Assembly: GCF_018398875.1 (NCBI RefSeq)
Contig: NZ_JAGWDK010000008.1
Span: 1 to 64,000, forward strand
Length of the DNA: 64,000 nt
From: Bradyrhizobium sp. sGM-13
GTDB taxonomy: Bacteria > Pseudomonadota > Alphaproteobacteria > Rhizobiales > Xanthobacteraceae
Reading direction: 5' to 3'
Both the position numbers and the translations under genes were made by a program. The number at the start of each line of letters is the position of its first letter. The stretch's first letter is position 1. Below are positions 60,930 to 64,000 of this stretch, piece by piece. The notes beneath the pieces are model-generated. The model had not been told where the DNA came from, ran no database searches, and saw only the letters and a list, made by a program, of their open reading frames with translations.

Positions 60930-61400
60930 ATCTTGTTTTGCCCCTCTGAAGATAGAGGGCGCAGGGAAGACCGGGTGCTGGCTGCACCCGCGGTCTCGTG
61001 TGCAATTGCGCAAAGCAAAAGCGCACACGAGCATACAGGTACAGCGGGAGCATCCCGGCCTTCCCTGCGCAATAGCTTTACGGCTTACTTCGTGCTCTTC
61101 CCGGAGAACGGCTCTTTTGGCTCCGTCGCCGACGGGACACTTCCCGCCGACTTAACGCCAGCACCGCGGCGCCCGAACCACACGACTTCGCCGTACGCTT
61201 CCTGCGCGCAACGTCTATCGCGCTTTCCGCGTCCATCGCATCTCACCGCACGTTCGTGACGTTCGCGAGCGCCCCTCGATCGGGTGAGACGGGCGGAAAT
61301 ATGCGGCTGATTTGCTTCTCGCGTGAAGCGAAATATTTTTGAATCCCGGGCTTGACACGATTTCCGAAAATCAGAAGTGATTTGCCTGTCGCCCCTGCCG
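60930..61400. repeat. Probable multicopy intergenic element with spurious ORF
   Basis: This stretch between the hairpin repeat and the LysR gene contains GCCCCTCTGAAGATAGAGGGCG, TGTGCAATTGCGCA, and at its end AAATATTTTTGAATCCCGGG followed by TTTCCGAAAATCAGAAGTGA. I recognise these strings as widely repeated in Bradyrhizobium and Rhodopseudomonas genomes. A 108-codon frame at 60933-61259 has no ribosome-binding site or domain and is part of the element, not a gene. Confidence 0.55.
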
Positions 61401-61416
61401 ACCTTGCATTCGCTGG

Positions 61417-62361
61417 ATGTTCGATCCACCTTCCCAAGGGGCGGTATATCAGACGCGGCATATCGAATTGGAACGGTTGGACGATCTCGAAGCCTTCCTG
61501 GCGGTCATCGAGAAGGGCAGCCAGGCGGCGGCCTCTCGTCATCTTCGGCGCCCGTTGCAATCCCTCAACCGGTCGCTGATGGCGCTGGAACGTGCGCTTG
61601 GCGTCGAGCTCGTGAAACGCACCACGCGGCGGTCGGAGCCAACCGAGGCGGGGCGGGTATTTTACGAACGTATCAAGCCGGCGGTTGCAGAAATCATCGA
61701 GGCGCGGGCCGAAGCAGCCAACCTGCGCGGCGAAATTCTGGGCCTGTTGAAAATCGGAGCGCCCATTCTGTTTGCGTCGTCCTATGTGGCGCCGATCGTC
61801 AGCCGTTTTCTACAACTCTATCCCAACGTGGACGTCGAGCTTCGCGCCTCCGACGAGCAGGTCGATCTCGTTGCTGATGGCCTCGATATTGCCGTGCGGA
61901 TCGGCGACTCCGCCGATGAATCCCTGATCGCCCGCCGATTGCATACGCTGCGCGTGGTCGTCGTCGGCGCGCCGTCTTATTTCGCCGAACATGGCCGGCC
62001 GCAGCACCCCGTCGATCTCGAGCAGCACGCCTGCATCTTGCGGGCCGGCGCCGAGGTGATCGACAAATGGCCGTTTCGAATCGACGGCCGGCTGCAGTCG
62101 ATCAGGGTGCACGGCCGCCTTCGTTCGAACAGCGCCGCTTCGATCCGCGCTGCCGCGCGCGAAGGCACCGGCCTTGCCCGGCTGCCGCTGTGGCAGATCA
62201 GCGATCTCGTCGCGCAGGGCGCGCTCACGATCGTTCTGCCTGAATTCGAAACCGAGGGAATGCAGATCCAGTTGGTCTGGCCGCCGACACGGGCGCCGCT
62301 GGAGCGCGTCCGGCGTTTCTCGGATTTTCTGGCGAGCAGCCTGAAGACCGATCTGCTTTAG
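61417..62361 (+). CDS. LysR-family transcriptional regulator
   Basis: A 314-aa regulator. The HTH lies in LDDLEAFLAVIEKGSQAAASRHLRRPLQSLNRSLMALERALG, with RTTRRSEPTEAG following; the C-terminal inducer domain has LLKIGAPILFASSYVAPIV and VDIAVRIGD-like GLDIAVRIGDSADES. The start at ATG 61417 has no clear ribosome-binding site; the TTG at 61468 (LERLDDLEAF) is a plausible alternative that would give the usual LysR N-terminus. It is convergent with the cytokinin-dehydrogenase-like gene, 12 bp apart. Confidence 0.9.
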   Translation: MFDPPSQGAVYQTRHIELERLDDLEAFLAVIEKGSQAAASRHLRRPLQSLNRSLMALERALGVELVKRTTRRSEPTEAGRVFYERIKPAVAEIIEARAEAANLRGEILGLLKIGAPILFASSYVAPIVSRFLQLYPNVDVELRASDEQVDLVADGLDIAVRIGDSADESLIARRLHTLRVVVVGAPSYFAEHGRPQHPVDLEQHACILRAGAEVIDKWPFRIDGRLQSIRVHGRLRSNSAASIRAAAREGTGLARLPLWQISDLVAQGALTIVLPEFETEGMQIQLVWPPTRAPLERVRRFSDFLASSLKTDLL

Positions 62362-62373
62362 TTCAGCAGCACG

Positions 62374-63813
62374 TCAGAATACATTATATCCGGGCGCCAG
62401 CAGATGTTGTGGATCGTAGCGCCGCTTGGCTTCGCGAAACTGCGGCCAGCTTGATCCGAAGTGAACCTCCCAATCGCCAGGCGACATGGCGAAGGCACCG
62501 ACCGGATACTGAACGCCGCCGGCTTCGCGAATGCGATCGTAGAGCGTACGATTTTCCGCAACCATCCGCTCCGCCACCGCCGCATCGCTCGATGCGGGGA
62601 TGCGAATGAGATTGAAGACGAAGACCATGTCTTCCTTCGGCAGGCGAACCAGCGGCGTATGAAATGCCCGCGTGAGCAAAGGGTAGAGAGTTATCCGCCC
62701 GAACGGACCAACAGCATCGCCCTTCAGGCCAGCCAGAATATCGCCAGCGGCCCGTTCGGCGTTGCTGCCGCGCAGGAACGTCAAAAGCCAAGGCTGCGGA
62801 TTGGACCACTGGCCTTTGGCGCGCAGCAGATTTTCGAATCTTCCAAACGCCAGGGCGTCCTCGCGATAGCTCAGGTCGGCGATGACGGCGGCGCCGCGCT
62901 CATCCGTCAATCCGGAAAGTACCGCCTTGTCATCGGGAGCCGACCCGCTGCTATAGGGTATCGCGCCGTCGAGCTGGTACTGCCAACCGCCGCTGCCATC
63001 GGGAAGAATGGCCCCCTGCAACTGGTCGAAGCGCCCTTCCGTCAGCACGCGCCGCTGGTCCGCCGTCAGCGATGACAAATCGCGGTAGAAGAGCTGAAAG
63101 CGCCTGATGCGCTCGGGAGCGCGCGCCAGGAGCAGCGTTGCCCGGGTGACGATGCCGCATTGGCCGAGGCCGGCGCGGACGCTGTCGAAGAGATCCGTGT
63201 TGGAGTCCGCCGAGCAACTCAGTTCATTGCCGTCGCCTGTTACCACGTCCAGCGCGATGACGTTGTCGGTTTGCACACCATGCCGGGATGACGTCGCTCC
63301 GATGCCGCCCACCGCGATCGTTCCCCCGACCGATAGGCCGAGATAGTTGGTCAGCACTGGCGGCGTGAGTCCCTGCGCCAGGGTCGCGTCGAGCAGATCT
63401 TTCCACGTCGCTCCGGCGTCGACCACGACGCGATCGTGCTGGATCTCGCGAATTGCGTTCATTGCGCTCATATCGACGACGACGCCGTCCTCGGACAGCG
63501 AGCGGCCAAAGATCGAGTGGCCCTGCCCGCGCGCCGCCACCTTGACGCCGTGGCCTTTCGCGCAACGCATCAGGCCCGCAATGTCGGCGCTCGCTGCGGG
63601 CCTGAGCACGCCGCGCGGTTGCTTGTGAATGAGGCGGCCAAAATCATGGGCTGCGGCGGCGCGAACCTCCGGCTCAAGGCGGACATTAGCAGGCAGATGC
63701 GGGTCGTCTGCCGACACCGTCTGTGCCGATGCTGCCAAGGCGCTGGCGTGCGAAGCGAGCGCGGCGGTGACGCCGAGGCCCGCGCCCAAGAACATACGTC
63801 TGTCCGACGGCAT
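62374..63813 (-). CDS. Tat-exported FAD-linked oxidase, cytokinin-dehydrogenase-like
   Basis: A 479-aa flavoprotein of the BBE/PCMH family. The N-terminus has a twin-arginine signal (DRRMFLGAGLGVTAALASHA, Arg5-Arg6). The FAD domain carries the covalent-flavin His99 in ARGQGHSIFGRS and GLSVGGTIAVGGIGATSSRHG. The C-terminal domain (WLLTFLRGS, GPFGRITLYPLLTRAF, RYDPQHLLAPGYNVF) resembles the cytokinin-binding domain of plant and actinobacterial cytokinin oxidases. A periplasmic enzyme cleaving cytokinins would make sense in a plant-associated bacterium, but other hexose or alcohol oxidases share the architecture. No partner genes; a convergent LysR gene is adjacent. Confidence 0.82.
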   Translation of the reverse strand: MPSDRRMFLGAGLGVTAALASHASALAASAQTVSADDPHLPANVRLEPEVRAAAAHDFGRLIHKQPRGVLRPAASADIAGLMRCAKGHGVKVAARGQGHSIFGRSLSEDGVVVDMSAMNAIREIQHDRVVVDAGATWKDLLDATLAQGLTPPVLTNYLGLSVGGTIAVGGIGATSSRHGVQTDNVIALDVVTGDGNELSCSADSNTDLFDSVRAGLGQCGIVTRATLLLARAPERIRRFQLFYRDLSSLTADQRRVLTEGRFDQLQGAILPDGSGGWQYQLDGAIPYSSGSAPDDKAVLSGLTDERGAAVIADLSYREDALAFGRFENLLRAKGQWSNPQPWLLTFLRGSNAERAAGDILAGLKGDAVGPFGRITLYPLLTRAFHTPLVRLPKEDMVFVFNLIRIPASSDAAVAERMVAENRTLYDRIREAGGVQYPVGAFAMSPGDWEVHFGSSWPQFREAKRRYDPQHLLAPGYNVF

Positions 63814-63944
63814 GAAGTCCTCCTTGTCCAGAGGCCGCGACGTTCACCCGCAAAGCTGCGGCGTCGCACGGCATGAGACAATGGCCGCCGGGCCGGATGG
63901 ATATTCCCGCAAACCGGGATGATCCCGGCAGCGATCTCTCAGCT

Positions 63945-64000
63945 TGCGTTCCCCGGACGCTGCGCAGCGCGTCCGGGATCGCGCTTCGCGCGACTCCGGC
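63945..64000. repeat. GC-rich intergenic repeat, copy 3 (partial, cut by the window end)
   Basis: CGTTCCCCGGACGCTGCGCAGCGCGTCCGGGATCGCGCTTCGCGCGA belongs to the same family as the repeats at 18215 and 21026 (given here in outline). It holds the hairpins CCGGACGC/GCGTCCGG and TCGCGC/GCGCGA. The region from 63814 to 63944 is the promoter side of the oxidase gene; nothing distinct was seen there. Confidence 0.6.

Noticed and set aside
60933..61259. 108-codon frame on the plus strand upstream of the LysR gene
   Set aside because: It has no ribosome-binding site or domain, lies wholly in what appears to be a multicopy intergenic element, and its composition is non-protein-like.

Overview
The window looks like chromosome from a high-GC alphaproteobacterium of the Bradyrhizobium/Nitrobacteraceae type. 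This rests on strong codon bias, dense gene packing, many dipeptide-class and NitT/TauT-class ABC transporters, a WS/DGAT acyltransferase, a BM3-type P450 fusion, a B3 metallo-beta-lactamase resembling the Bradyrhizobium enzyme, and several families of intergenic palindromic repeats that recur in that group. No rRNA, tRNA, CRISPR array, transposase or phage gene was seen. The species assignment is inference.

Region 1 (1-7280, all minus strand) is a lipid and oxygenase block: a DUF6489-like small protein, an alpha/beta hydrolase, a frameshifted WS/DGAT, an epoxide hydrolase and a self-sufficient CYP102-type P450. Region 2 (7382-23023) is amino-acid and peptide uptake. A D-amino-acid-dehydrogenase-like flavoprotein diverges from a complete five-gene dipeptide-type ABC operon. 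This is followed on the same strand by a gamma-glutamyltransferase-family enzyme, a DUF1028 protein and a second complete peptide-type ABC system whose genes are split by two copies of a repeat. Region 3 (23228-34787) holds a RidA-like protein, an RND efflux pump with its TetR regulator, a class I P450, a large low-complexity LTXXQ-type secreted protein, a cytochrome c, a broken GNAT acetyltransferase and two related small secreted proteins.

Region 4 (35010-43530, minus strand) is the best candidate for an undescribed system. A TetR regulator lies upstream of a NitT/TauT-type transporter, followed by four enzymes (enolase superfamily, Gfo/Idh/MocA dehydrogenase, DUF993 aldolase-like, TIM-barrel isomerase) that overlap or nearly touch. 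The order reads as uptake and stepwise breakdown of an unidentified sugar-like or polyol-like compound. Region 5 (43739-49210) has a glutamate-dehydrogenase family enzyme translationally coupled to a VOC protein with an in-frame 12-bp tandem repeat, two tandem PfkB kinases and a ferredoxin reductase.

Region 6 (49480-55028) holds an enoyl-CoA hydratase and then a uronate/sugar-acid locus: an IlvD/Edd-family dehydratase, a GntR/FCD regulator with two matching palindromes between them, uronate dehydrogenase and an SMP-30 lactonase. Region 7 (55031-63813) has a B3 metallo-beta-lactamase, an aldehyde dehydrogenase with a clear terminator, an AceE-like homodimeric E1/transketolase-like enzyme diverging from an Lrp regulator, a LysR regulator and a Tat-exported cytokinin-dehydrogenase-like flavoprotein. 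Repeats fill most of the longer gene-free gaps.
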